A DNA stretch of 64,000 bases from Artocarpus heterophyllus (lineage: Eukaryota > Streptophyta > Magnoliopsida > Rosales > Moraceae). A program made the translations under genes and the position numbers. Below are positions 46,732 to 59,823 of this stretch, piece by piece. Location of the stretch: positions 2,798,981-2,862,980 of the forward strand of contig CM046332.1 in assembly GCA_025403435.1 (NCBI GenBank), read 5' to 3'. The notes below the pieces were generated by a model. The model saw nothing but the letters and a program-made list of their open reading frames with translations, was not told where the DNA came from and ran no database searches. Every line of letters begins with the position of its first letter. Within the stretch, counting starts at the first letter, position 1.

Positions 46732-48116
46732 TGTTGCATCTATAAGTGCGCAGGTCGCTACAAGTAATATAATGATTGAGTAAAAGTGTTGAATCCCTTT
46801 AGGATTGTGTTCAATTCTACTTAAGTATTGAAACTAGATTAACTCTAGCATTATTTGAATTGCTGAAATTCAAATAAAATAAACTTAACAGAAATGAAAA
46901 TGAAAAATAGAAACTAAAATGAAAAGAAAAAATCTACAGGGTTGACTTCACTTTACTATTCCCAGTTTATCCAATTTAGTAATTGTTAATTAGTTTCAAT
47001 CAATTCATTAATTAAGACTCTAATCTCACCTTATTACCACTCTCGAGTGTTAAGTGGGATAATATGCGTACACATTTAAAGCTATATCTCAATCTATTAA
47101 AATATGAATACACTCGTTAAGCTCAAGCCTCACAAGTGATTATCCAAGTATTACTGGCCTCTTGAACACAATACTACATAGCTTGTGTTACTCAAATTTG
47201 ATATATGAAATTCTCTTTCCCCAGTGTCAATTCCACATACCTAAATCATCTGATTTAGGATCAAGTAAATTAGAAGCATTAAATATAAAGCACAAAAAGG
47301 AATTGAAATGAGATTTTATTAGCAGTAAAGTAAACTATTCAAACCATAATTCAAGCTAAGCTACATCAATCCTTTAGATATAGAAAATCAATCTATAGCA
47401 ATAATAATGAACAAAATCTAAGAGAGTTTACACATCTTTAAAACAACAAGATTTTAAAGTGAATAAAGATTAGAATACACTCTTGTGGAGAAAACCTAAA
47501 TTTGTTTCCTCCTTTGACTTCTTCAAGCTTTAAAAATGGTCTCGTCTTGAATTTGTTGAAGATGAATCACCAAGATTAAAAAACTAAATCTAAAAAGCAA
47601 TAACTAACACTAATTTTATTTTTTTACAGCTGGTCTTCTCAAAAATAGAGACAAAAAATAGCTCAAATGACTATCCTCTCTCTCCAATTGTGCCGTCCAA
47701 GGATCCAAGAAAATCCATTTCCCTTTTGTAGGTCTCCTTTCTTGAGGATTATGCCCAGCACCATTAGGTCTGATGCATGTTTTAGTGCTATAGCGGAAGT
47801 TATTTTATTTTTAGTTACTTTTTAGCTATTTTATTTAATCTTAGTTATTTTTATTTTATTTAATTTTATTTTCTTATTATAATTTTATTTAGTTTATTTT
47901 AATATTAGAATACATTTGAATATGTTTTTATATAGTTTTCCTTCTAAAATTTTAAATTCTACTCATATGTGTAGTTAAACTTGAGAAAATGAGGTAATGG
48001 AAATTTGGCATAAAAATGGAGGCTCTAAAATATGTTCCCAAGCAAGACCCAAGCGCCTTACATGCCCATGTAAGAATAGGCGTATGGCTGTGAGCTGTAG
48101 GAGCCCCCTAGCCGAG
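46732..48116 (-). repeat. Degraded LTR and adjoining AT-rich sequence
   Basis: The sequence starts TGTTGCATCTATAAGTGCG right after the primer site and has the general features of an Athila/Tat-type 5' LTR. I could not find a clear far end; GATGCA near 47771-47776 is one candidate. The remainder to 48116 resembles the AT-rich non-coding DNA near 62440-62640. No gene is seen. Confidence 0.45.
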
Positions 48117-51100
48117 TGTAACGCTTCCTTACGGACGTCACAATAATCGTTACTTTTACCGTTATTATCATAAGTTAGAGATAAACACTTCAAATAAAAT
48201 ACTTATACTTAACAAATATCCCAGAAAAAACATGCATAAATTTTTTTAAACAATTTACCGATTTTGCTTCTCTTGCCTCAATTAGCCTAAGGAAACACCT
48301 ATAGTGTTCGGCTAATTGATCACCTATAGAAATGGTTAGTTTACAACACAATCATTTACTAAATTATAAACACACAAAATTTCAAACAATGTTTAAGTCT
48401 CTCGAGAAAAATATTTATATATCCAAATATTTTAACCATATCAAAATAAGGAAACATGGCGTAGTCCTCAAGAAACTACAATTAAAGAAATATTAAACAA
48501 TATCAAAAGTCTATAGGAAAATAAATCAAGTCTTGAATCAACATTAGTGCAAAAAATAATAATAATAATAATAATAAAATTATTGTTCAAGTAATTAAAT
48601 TTTTTTTTTGGGAGATTCCGTTTCCAATCCAACACTCCTAGCGCACACGCCTGCCTCCGTCCTCCACCTATTCCATATGATACAAAAACTAAGTAAGTAT
48701 AAGCTTAGTAAGTATACTTTTTTATCTCACAACATAAAACATTTCATGAACACCTTTTTGAAACATCATACTCATAATCATCATTAACATAATAGTGCAC
48801 TTAGCACAGTTTTATATAGAACATATCTTTCATTATCACTATCCATATTAAAACTTCATCCATTTTATCTTTGGGGGCCCAAGTATTGCACCATAAACAT
48901 CATCATCGTAGGCGCGCCGTCATGAGAGGAGAGGGGTAGGTAATCCTAAACCAAACATGACAAATCCAACCTTTGGGATATCATAAACATAAACATAGGT
49001 TGTGCAACACTTAATTAAGTGATACATATATATAGATATACTTTTAACATATCTCATCATTGAAACATTCGTTAAACTTTCTTGTTGCAACAAGAGTTTT
49101 CATGAGAATATACTTACTTGAGTTGCTTACTTAAACCTCATCTTAGATGACGTTGTTGCGTTCTCGATGTGCTCACTTCTTGATGTGTTCATGTCATACA
49201 TCCACATACAAATAAAAATAAATTTCATTCTTTTGAAATCATCCAAAACCATATTACATTATTCATACTTCCGACTCAAGAATTACAAAAACACACACAC
49301 ACTTTACTAACTTATAAATATTCATGCAAAATTGCAATACTAATACCTGTCTGACCTTTATGTATTCATAATTCAATAACTCACAATTCACACACAATTA
49401 AAGCATGAGACTTTAGAGGGACAAAGCTAATATATAAACATAATATCATGATTTTTCGTTGGTCATAAAAATTCTATTTGATAACCAAAACAAGTCACCC
49501 ACTTCATAGCATAAAATCTACCAACAATAGCTGGGTAGTGAACAATCCTATCTAACATTTATATAATAAAACATCTACTTCACAAAATAATTCCATAAAA
49601 ATCCTGCATGTAATAGACACCTAAAACTATTAAAACTATAACATATCCGAAAATTAGTATTAAATAAATTTTCAACAATTGAAAACATATATTAGAATTC
49701 AAAGACAAAATAAACCTTAAACACATAGGGTAATGAACAACATATGTTCATCATAAATAATTAAAATAAAATTCCTTTGACCCTAAATTTTTTTTGACAA
49801 CCTATAAACATCTCATACTATCGTTGAACATCACCTTAGCATGTAATAATATCAAGAAGCACAAAATCACAATATATGAACCTAGGGCATAATTCCCAAA
49901 AGTAGGCAGAATGACCTTTATTCACTTAAAATTCATAATAATTTCATGTTAACTCCAAATCAGTCAAAACTTGTGGCATTAAAAACTAGACTCAAAAACA
50001 AAGAATTTGACATATTACACACATATTCTGACAATAATTTGCATGAAGAAAAAGTCCTCGAAATTCAATCTAAATTTCTTGTCTATGTAAAACTAAACAG
50101 CTTTCAAGGCCAATTTCAAAAAATCATAACTATTTAATGAAAACTCCGATTCAAGCAATTCAAAAGCCAAACGAGAGCTCAAGATGTTTAGTATTTGGGA
50201 AAAATATAAGAAAAATATAAACAAAGAAATACAGAATAAAAAATTACTAAAACATGATGGTTATTAGGTGTTTGTATGAAAAGTAGGCACAAGGCATTAA
50301 AAAAACTCAATACCAATTAATAAGCCAATAAAACCTCAAATAAAATTATAAACACATAATTAACAAGATACTAATTGATAATAAAATATACCCATAAAGA
50401 TCTATATAACAAAAATATGAAAATTTATGATATCTCTAATCTAGGGTTTAACGAAAGGTTAATCAAAACAAGTAAATCATCAACTCTTTGCAATCATCGA
50501 TTTATATAAAATACATACAATAAAAGAATCTTTGTAATGATAATAATAATTCTAATACTAACATAATACACCAAAACATCAAACAAACATGTGAAATAAT
50601 TGATATACTTACCAAGATGAATGAAATTAGTAAGATTAGAAATCTTGATAAAGCCAAAGAAAACCAAGCATGAAACTAGTCAATGAGGAAGGAATGAAGT
50701 GTGAGTTTAAGGTTACTAAGAAGAGGTCTTTATATAGATTTTTATTTGGAGACTAAAATCCTAATCTTAAACCAATTCAATTTCCCTTTTTTTTTGTTTC
50801 ACACCATTGTCGTGATTCTCTTCTTTTTTTTAATAATATACGTAAACTTCTTTTAATAGTTAACGTAATATATATGTAGTATATACTATAATATAATATA
50901 ATATAATATAATAATGTAATATAAATATATTATATTATAATATAATATAAAATAATTATAATACACAATTACTATATACAGCAATAATATTTACAGTATA
51001 ACCCCAAAATTTTAATTTTTACATTATTCTCTTGGATATTTTATATTATTTAACTTCTTAATGACATAATAAAAAATGTTACACATGTAATTATCATAGC

Positions 51101-51426
51101 ATCATAAATGTTATAAAAATAAGAAAATATGCAATAAAATTCATATCATCATCAAGAATGTAACTGTAGGCATACATAACCCTAGAGCATGATAAAGATT
51201 ATGAATTTAAAGCAAGTTGAAACTCTAAAAAAAAAAAAAATACTTTTAAGCTTATCATCACTTTTAATATAAACATCTCGAGCACATCGATCCCACGAGA
51301 CTATCACCTACGACATTACTAAATAAAAAGTTAATTTACTTAACATAAATAATAATAGCACTAAAATATCATATTTTAATGTTAAATTAACATAAGTGTC
51401 CCTAGAAGACAACAACGGGCGTTACA
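48117..51426 (-). repeat. Probable solo LTR (3.3 kb) of a gypsy element
   Basis: The block begins TGTAACGC and ends GCGTTACA. The flanks are GCCGAG on the left and GCTGAG on the right, similar but not an exact 5-bp duplication. Length and terminal bases match gypsy LTRs such as the 3018-bp one at 31884. No primer site, polypurine tract or coding trace is present inside. The minus orientation is a guess from the position of the transcribed-looking purine-rich motifs. Confidence 0.5.
50878..50960. repeat. TATAA microsatellite
   Basis: Tandem TATAA/ATATT units form an almost pure AT block with self-complementary halves, so it could form a cruciform. Confidence 0.9.
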
Positions 51427-52198
51427 GCTGAGGGTCTTATGTGACTGCACCCCTTGCCGTGTAGAAATTTCCTTTTAGGGATAATTAAGCCTTTGGTGAG
51501 GGATGGATGTCTGATATTTTCCGAAAGTAGATTGCCTTAAATAGCCACTTATGCTCTAAACCCTAAAGGGGAGGAGTTGGAGGCACAATTTAGAGACATT
51601 CTTAGTTTCTATCTTTGAGAAGAACTCTTTTCTAAATAAAATCAGTTTTTATGTTTGATTTTGGTGTTAGTTTTAAGTTTTAGATTTTGTTTTCAATATT
51701 GGCAATTTATCTTCAATAAATTTACGAGGAGACCATATTTTTAGAGTTTCAAGAAGGAAAATGAGGAGATTTGTGATTGCTCCACAAGAGTCTATTTTGA
51801 ACTTTGTTCTGTGTTGATTTCTTGTTGTTTTAATGATGTGTAAATTCAACGAATGTTGTTGATGACTATTGCTATGCATTTTGCGCATTTAGTTTTATTT
51901 GTGATTATGTATAGTTAAATTTCTTATTCTAAAGAGCTAAGGACCCAAGTTGAGATTGTGTTTGGTTTATTGCTTTGGATTGTAGCAAGTTGATTTCTAT
52001 TTTCCATTTGTTTATGTTTCCTTGAGCTTAATGCCTCTAATTGCTTGATCGCCAATTAGTTAATCTTGCGTTTAGGATTAGTACTTGGGAAAGAGGGTTC
52101 TAAATGTAGGTTTAGGAAATGCAACCTAGAGAATTATAGAGTTGGGAGACTTCTAATTTTCTTTGTTGCAAATTATTCTTCAATTGAGCACTTGGAAG
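51427..52198. other. Non-coding sequence between LTR block and copia element
   Basis: No gene is seen. It is probably part of an older non-coding retroelement also interrupted at 48117 and 52199. It ends with GGAAG, the target duplication of the copia element to its right. Confidence 0.5.
52194..52198. other. Target-site duplication GGAAG (left)
   Basis: It is repeated exactly at 61811-61815, directly after the far LTR. Confidence 0.9.
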
Positions 52199-54187
52199 TT
52201 TTGAAAAAATAGTACGTAGTGGAATTTTAAAAATTTTATATCGAAGTATTTTTCAAAGCATAAGTTTGGCATGCTATATGCATAAATTAACTAGATCTTA
52301 CTAACCTTTGAATGTCAAAGAACTCCCGCAATCTGTGAAGAGAGGTAATGTTCTAGAAGAGCCTCAACCAACTGGTCTTCTTTGCTATTCTCTATCCACG
52401 ACTGGAGTGAGTGTGGGCTCACACGTACAGCTCTTCCTCTAGGTGACTTTCCTTCCAACCAATTGAGAGAACTCAAAGCTAGTGTTCATGATTTGTGAAC
52501 AAGAGTTCTTAGGGAGTTTCAGATTCTCACCAGCAGAGTATCTCTCTTTATCTCTCAATTGATCTAAATAACTTATGTGACTTACTCCCTATTTATAGAG
52601 GTTGGGTTTAAAGTCAATCCTTATCAGATTAGGTCTTAAAATTTGAATAAGAATCAAATTCGGAACAATATCTGATAAAATCTACATGAAAATGCGTACT
52701 CTTTTTTCCACACATCGGCAGGCCGAACTTGAGGATCAGCATGCCGAATTGCCAAAAAAAAGATCTCAGCGAATCTTTTATTTTCCACATGAGATTCTAT
52801 AGAATAAAGTCTCAGTTTTAATTCAAATAACTCAATAGAAAAGTTATCTAATTAAAACAACTTTATCTAGATAATCTCTAAGAAAATAAATAAATTCCTA
52901 ATAATTCTACAAGTTTATTTTGATTTAATTTATTCAAAATTAAATCAACCGATAAACAGACAAGAATTATCCGATCCCAAAAATTCAACAAGTTTATCTT
53001 AAATTAATTTTATCACAAAATTGATTCAACCGATAAACAGACATGAATTATTTGATTCTTTCGAATTCAACTAATCTAATAAATCTGACATAAGTCATCA
53101 ATTATTGGAAAAGCACGTCGTATCATTAAAGGATGTTGTGAGCTAGCAAAGGGGATCAAATAGACCTATATAGTTCAAGCTCCCGATAATTATGAAACCC
53201 AATATCCCAAATATACATTTCATAATTATCAACTCTAACACTACTCCACTAAAAGCTTGGAGCTGCACTCTCGAACTACATAGAATTATGAAGCCTGTAT
53301 AGCTAAGTCTCCATTAGATATCATAATATATCGTATCCCCATGGGATTATCCATAATCGGCTTAAGGACAAGTTCTGTCTTACCTTCTCGATTATTTTAT
53401 CTTACGTTCCATTCTCTCACCATCAAAAAACTTACCATCCAAAGACAGTATACTATTCGGTTACACCTATGTATCTAAATGGTTGAGTGCTCTAGTTTTT
53501 CAATTACAGGGTAACGCATATAAGAGGATATCACTACCCCTAAAGAGGAGCTATGAATTCCATATCTATGAATAACAGGTCTACGTTATCAAGAGTCATG
53601 CCTCCAACATATTGGCATGCATCCTACTATTAAGATGTAGGTGTCACCCTTTGGTATATCAAAAGACACATGTCAAGACAACGGGCCCACTATTCATCTT
53701 AGGATTAAGATACAATACAAATGATTGTCTAAAGTAAATCGATTTGCCGAGACAGAATTATTAATCCAAATCAATTCACTTTATGTCTCGATCCAAAACA
53801 TTGTCACCTATGACAATGTGCCAATGTTTCTATTCATGGAGTCCACCTCCGATGGTCAAGACAAACCATCTCCTAATAGGGATATAGACAACATAACAAT
53901 CTTTACATGAATAAAGCGTCCAACTTTATTCCCTCGATTACGGATCTTATGATTTAGAACTGTCTCCTTAAGAATCATGTCTTCCGCATAATCTGTCCAT
54001 CATATACCTAATTTTTAAAGGTTTAGACAGACAGTCTCAGACTTTTTATTTGCTTAACATACATTCAACAAATATGAACGTAAAGAGGACAAGATTTGGT
54101 ATATTAATAATGAATAAATTCTTTATTGATAAAAATGTCTCTAAAAACATATTACATTTTTACTCCTTAGGGCATACATGTCTAACA
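52199..54187 (-). repeat. 3' LTR (element orientation)
   Basis: It runs from TTTTGAAAAAATAG (TGTTG in the partner) to CATGTCTAACA. The target duplication fixes its outer end. Confidence 0.93.
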
Positions 54188-54202
54188 ATCTCCTACTTGC
54201 AC
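54188..54202 (-). other. Polypurine tract
   Basis: On the minus strand GTGCAAGTAGGAGAT directly precedes the LTR start TGTTAGACATG. Confidence 0.85.
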
Positions 54203-54224
54203 TAAGTGAGCAAATATGACAAAT

Positions 54225-55640
54225 CTCACAACACCATAGCTTCCACATGCCTCTCGAAGACTCTACTAGAAAGTGTCTTTGTAAATGGATCAGCTAAATG
54301 CCCGCCCTCAATGAAGTCCTTTATCACAAGATACTTCCGATCATGCTTACTCTTCTTATGAAATCTTGGTTCCTTAGCATTAGCTACCACCGTACTGTTG
54401 TCCTAGTACAGTGATACTGCCTTATCCATACCAGGAACTAACTCAAGATCCCTAAGCAACTTGCGGAGCCATACTGCTTCTTTCAAAGAATCACTAGTTG
54501 CTACATACTTGGCCTCTATCATTGAATCTAAAGAGCAATCTTGCTTCACACTTCTCCAACTAATGACATCGTTGCCCAGAGTAAACACAAAACCCAAAGT
54601 CAATTTCCTAGAATCCAGACAAGATTGAAAATCTGAGTCAGTATATCCTAGAGGAGTCAAGTCCTTACCTGAATATACAAGCATATACCCTTGAGTCCTT
54701 CTTAGGTACTTGAAAATATGTTTTACGGCAACCCAATGGTTTGGTCTTGGATCCGCCTGAAATCAACTTATAATCCCGACCGCATAACAAATATTCGGTC
54801 GTGTGCAGTATAACATACATGAGACTACCCACTGTCGAAGCATAAGGCACCTTCTTCATGTATTCTCTTTCTTCATCAGACTTTGGAGAGTCTTTCTTAG
54901 ATAAAGTAATTCCAGACCTAGATGGTTGCCCACCTTTGTTGGAATCCTGCATTGCAAACCTCTTGAGAATTTTATCTATGTAGCTGGCTTGGGACAAAGC
55001 TATCATTTTGTTCTTCCTATCCCGAAAGATCTGGATACCGAGAACAAAATTAGCCTCACCTAAATCCTTCATGTCAAACTGCTTGGTCAACCATAATTTG
55101 ACCAATGACAATGCCCCAATGTCATTGCCAATTAGCAGAATGTCATCTACATAGAGCAGTAGAAAAACTACCTTCCCATCCTTTATGTGTTTGTAAACAA
55201 TGGCTCATCCACATTTTGTGAGAACCCATAAGTCTTGATCACCTAATCAAATCTTATGTTCCAAGAACAAGAAGCCTGCTTAAGTCTACAAATTGACTTT
55301 AGCAGCTTACAAACCTTACCCTATTGACCCTTGACCTTGAACCCACCTTGTTGTTCCATATAAATGGACACATCAAGATAGCCATTTAGGAAAGCCGTCT
55401 TGACATCCATCTACCAAATCTCATAGTCGAGAGCGGCAGCTATGGACAAGAGAATCTGGATGGACTTAAGCATGGCTACAGGCGAAAAGGTTTCCTCGTA
55501 ATTGATTTCTTCCTTTTGCGTAAAACCCTTAGCTACTAGTCTAGCCTTAAAGGTTTCGACCTTACCATCCACTCCTCTCTTTCTCTTGTAGATCCACTTA
55601 CACCCTATGGGTTTCTCCCCTTCGGGAGGATCCACAAGCT
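54225..55640 (-). pseudogene. Copia reverse transcriptase and RNase H pseudogene
   Basis: On the minus strand: PPEGEKPIGCKWIYKRKRG, ETFKARLVAKGFTQKEEINY and EETFSPVAMLKSIQILLSIA lead to a catalytic LLLYVDDILLIGND near 55165-55125, which is intact. Then come FDMKDLGEANFVLGIQIFRD, YASTVGSLMYV, DSDFQSCLDSRKLTLGFVF, AKYVATSDSLKEAVWLRKLL and the final KHVYxxYHVIKDFIEGGH-like RNase H block. A few stops and frame changes remain, such as TAG at 55404-55408 and the break near 55200. Confidence 0.92.
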
Positions 55641-57290
55641 CCCAGACCTAATTAGTCTCCATAGACATCATCTCTATGGCCTTTGTCCAGAGTTTTGAAT
55701 CAACATCCTCGATAGCCTCTGCGTAAGTATAAGGATCCCTGTCATGTTCATCTGATTCAGTCAAGAAGACCTCCCCATTGAATATATACCTCTCAGGTTG
55801 ACGCTCGATCCTCCCACTATGTCGAAGCCCTTTAGGTTGTTGTTCAGGTTCATTTAGTTTTTCTACACTGATCGGAATGGTTTCCTTTGGAACCTCTAGA
55901 ATGATTGGATTACTCCTTAACTCCTCAAGCACCACTTTGCTTCGAGGTTTAAAGTCGTCCATGTAACTCTCCTCTAAGAAAGTTGCATTAGTTTATTTTC
56001 CTTTGGGTTATAGAAATAACTCCCTTTAGTCCCTTTTGGATATCCTATAAACATGTAAACTTTCGAACATGCTTCCAACTTATTCGCATTTTTAAACAGG
56101 ATATGAGCCGGACATCCCCATATGTGAATATGGTTTAAGGATGTCTTCCTGCTCGTAAACAACTTGTGAGGAGTTTTAGGGACCGATTTTGAAGGAATAT
56201 TGTTCAAAAGATAACATGCAGTTTGTAATGCATATTCCCAAAAGGATAAAGGTAATGATGAATAACTTATCATGGACCTTATCATGTCTAACAAAGTCAT
56301 ATTCCTTCTCTCTACTACACCATTCTACTGCGGAGTGCCCAGCGTAGTCAAATGGGATAAAATCCTATTCTCTAATAAGTGTTCTAAGAACTCTTTAGAA
56401 AGGTATTCTCCACCTTGATCGGATCGAAGTGCCTTTATGGGTCTACCCAATTGCTTTTCCACTTCAGCCCGAAACTCCCTGAACTTGTCAAAAGTTTCAC
56501 TTTTGTGGTGCATCTGGTTCTGGTACACATACCCATACCTTGAGTAATCATCAATAAAAGTGACAAAGTACTCATACATTCCTCATGCCTGGATATTCAC
56601 TGGTCCATAAACATCACTATGCACAAGTTCTAGAACCCCTTCGGCCCTATTGCCTTTAGACCCGAATGGTCTTTTGGTCATTTTACCCTCTAAACAAGAT
56701 TCACATTGAGGTATAGATTCCACCTTTAAGTAACTTAAAGGTTCATTTCTTACCAACCTTTGAATCCTATTTAGGTTAATATGACCAAGGCACAAATGCC
56801 AAAGATAAGTCTTATTAAAGTGAGAAGTTTTAAGTCTTTTATAGTTATTATCATTCATCTTAACATTAAGCGGTAAGTCCATCTTAGGTTTGATAAAATA
56901 TAGATTATTTTGCATCCATCTAGAACTGATAAAAGATTTGTTTTTACGAATCACCACTTTATTATTAAAAGAAACCAAATAGGACTCTTTAAATAAACAA
57001 GCTACAGAAATTAATTTCCTTTTAAATTTAGGAACATAAAAACAATCTCGTAAAATTAAATTCCTATAATTATCAGAGTAAAGATGGACATCTCCCATTG
57101 CTTCCACTAAGACCAAGGATCCATTACCCATCTGAAGCGTGAAGTCTTCATGTAACAGACTTCTCGTTTCTTCGAACCCCTGCAAAGAAACACAAACATG
57201 ATTATTGCACCAAAATTTATAACCCAAATGTCATTCCTCAACCAAATAAGTTTCTAAATACAGAAGACCACACCTATCTCCTTGGGAAAG
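55641..57290 (-). pseudogene. Copia protease and integrase pseudogene
   Basis: From the upstream end: a damaged protease segment, then DFTLQMGNGSLVLVEAMGDV and LRDCFYVPKFKRKLISVACL. The GAG-pre-integrase zinc block follows (LWHLCLGHINLNRIQRLVRN, then CESCLEGKMTKRPFGSKG). The integrase core shows YEYFVTFIDDYSRYGYVYQN and ALRSDQGGEYLSKEFLEHLL, with the Glu region TPQ-stop-NGVVERRNMT. So two Asp and one Glu of the catalytic triad are recognisable, interrupted by a stop. The linker LRHSGRIERQPERYIFNGEV follows. Only point stops separate the pieces (for example TGA at 56582). Confidence 0.92.
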
Positions 57291-58095
57291 GAAGTCCTTG
57301 CAATGGTTCTTTATGTGCCAACCTTCCCGTAGAAGAAGCACTTAAGCTTCTTTGGGTTCTTCTTCGTCTTTTTCTTGCTCTTGGTGCTAGTAGGAATAGA
57401 AGACTTCCTGTTCTTAGCCCGTTGCTTCTTTCCATTCCTAGAGTTAGGATTGGAACCAGAAGTAGCTACCATGTTGGCCTTTCCACCCATAGGAGACTCC
57501 CTGATTAGCAGTTTAAACTCTTGTAACTGTTTCATTAATTTTGCTAAGGTCATATCCCCCTATTGCTCAAATTAAAAGTAGCTTTAAACAAAATAAATTC
57601 CTTTGATAGAGTCTCAAAGACCATAGTCATCTAAGTTTCAGCATTGATGTCGGCTCTATTGGTTTGAGTCTTAGCGAGGTAACCCATGACCAACATCATG
57701 TGCTCCTTTACAGATGTTCCCGACCTCTGCTTACAGTTCAAGAGTTCCCAAAGCACCCCTTGCCGCTTTGTTATGGCCTGGCCTCCAAACATATCTTCAA
57801 GATTATCCAAGATCTACTTCACAGTCTCAAAATCTTCATGTTGAGCCTACAGCACGTTATTCATGCTGGCCATAACATAGCAGCGAGCCTAATCGTTTGC
57901 ATCTTTCCAGTGATCGTTCGCTTGGAATTGCTCATTAGTGGAATCTCCCATAGGTGCGAGAGGGCAAGGGGTTGTTAGCACAAATTTCAGTTTCTCAAAG
58001 GAGAGGAAGATATCCAGGTTCCATTTTCAATCATTAAAATTCTCTCTGTTTAATAGGTTTTTCTCAAGTATCAAAGATAAACCGTTTTTAGACAT
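57291..58095 (-). pseudogene. Copia gag pseudogene with zinc-knuckle remnant
   Basis: The ATG at 58095 opens MSKNGLSLI. Capsid-type blocks follow through SVKEHMMLVMGYLAKTQTNR and LAKLMKQLQEFKLLIRESPM. A lysine-rich stretch (KTKKNPKKLKC) precedes the knuckle, which reads KCFFYGKVGT then a frame change to HIKNHCKDFLS. One Cys is Tyr and the frame is broken, so the knuckle is dead. Confidence 0.88.
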
Positions 58096-59808
58096 TTTTA
58101 ATCTACAATAAAGAATCATATACTAAACATAAGCAAAAATATCATAATAATTTATTAAAATAACATAATCATGTAAAAAAAAAAGCATACAAATGTGTTT
58201 ATGTGTCAAAACCTTAAAAATATCACAACCTTACAACGATAATTCCCAACTCATAATTCAACAAGCTCCTAAGGGAGTCATGCCAAATTCAATCAGGAAT
58301 ATGGATCCCCTCCTAATAATATATGCCATCCAGGACCCGTATGATCTAGCATATATTAATAATAATTTCTTTGGCCATTAATTTTATTAATAGAGCTCCT
58401 AGGGAAGGTTAATAATAAAATTAACGTGAGTATATAACCATCATTTCAATATTTTATCTATGATTTATAATCATCACCTAAGGGTGTGCAACCATAAATC
58501 ATGCTAAAACACCTTATCCTCTCAGAGATCTAATCTAGTACATGTTAGAAATCCCTTCCTAGGGGTTAGGACTACCATGTTCCTCCTATGGACCACGATG
58601 GAGGCCGTAGGTCCTCTCTTCGAAAACCTTCTCTCATTCAATCTTTTGAAGTCAAGGTTTTATTTTAAAAAGACATGCATGAACAATTTTAATATGAGTG
58701 ACACTCCCTATTCTATATGACATGTTGTCAATATACATGGCAAATCATATTACAATGCAGACAAGCAAAGCTACAAGCAAAATAATAAATAACCGTAATA
58801 TTATGGTTTCACCCTAGAGAATAGAAATAAAAGATTACAAGAGAATAATAGAAACATATTATCGATTCTTCATCCTTGAACTCTCAGGTTGTATCTCTCA
58901 TCATGTAATGCCCATCTTTAAGTCTTCAATCCCGTATGAATCGAATACTTCATATTTTCGGTCATATCCAAATTTAATGTCTCTCAGAATTGTCCCAAAA
59001 ATAAAATTAAAACTGCATTGAAAAACTATAGCTTTTTGGAGAAATTTCTAGCACTCTGCCGGCACGCCAATCTGGATGATCGGCCTACAAGTCATGACCC
59101 ATCGGCCTACCGGTCATGACCCATCGGCCTGTCGATCTTCACTGATCAGCCTATTGATTCATGACAGATCGGCTTGTCAAACTAAAAGTTTGGCCTGCTG
59201 CCAGAGCCATCTGATTTTTACCCCACTGTTGGCCTATCAAACCTCACGTCTAGCCTACCGATCTGCGATCATTGGCCTGCCAAACTAGATGGTTTGACAT
59301 ACCGACCGAGCAGAAATCACCCTTTCTAGAAAATATAATTTTTAATAAAATTCATCAATTTTATTTTCAACAATTCAAAAACATAAAATTAGATACTCAA
59401 GAAATACCTTGGAGCGTTATCATCTATCTTCTAAATCCGCCTTCTAGATCCGTCTTCTTCGAATGATTATTTAATTACAAAATTTTTGCAAATTTAAAAT
59501 TAAATAATAATTCCTAGACAGAGATGATAGTCTACCATCTAATTACATAAAAAACCTAGATACATATTTTAGCCTCTAAGGAACCATAACCAATATAAAT
59601 TAATTAATTAATAAATGATTAAATAACAATTTAATCAACCATAATTAATTAATGAACATTCACCACGTAATCCATGACAACAAAAAAATGTATAGAAACC
59701 TAGAGTGCTAACTCTTTATAAAATTAAATTCAAGCATAGGAGAGATTAAGATCACAAGATTTATACATATAGTATGATTACAAACTCGTAAATTTATGTA
59801 AAAACCAT
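58096..59808 (-). other. Untranslated leader of the copia element
   Basis: About 1.7 kb lies between primer site and gag. It parallels 15880-17497 in content, for example TTATGATTTCACC-type and CATGCAAAGCAATCAT-type phrases. It contains a local run of repeated GATCGGCCTACCG-like units near 59075-59290, a higher-GC simple repeat. No gene. Confidence 0.7.
59075..59300. repeat. Degenerate short tandem repeat in the leader
   Basis: Units similar to ATCGGCCTACCGGTCATGACCC and variants recur about ten times. The 70-aa plus-strand ORF spanning it is a by-product of the repeat. Confidence 0.65.
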
Positions 59809-59822
59809 GGCTCTGATACCAA
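59809..59822 (-). other. Primer-binding site, initiator tRNA-Met
   Basis: On the minus strand TTGGTATCAGAGCC lies one base from the LTR. Confidence 0.95.
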
Positions 59823-59823
59823 T

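Noticed and set aside
50878..50960. AT-rich block as a possible replication origin or matrix-attachment site
   Set aside because: Simple TATAA repeats alone do not support either function.
57375..57978. Plus-strand ORFs of 66 and 104 aa
   Set aside because: They are antisense to the copia gag on the minus strand.
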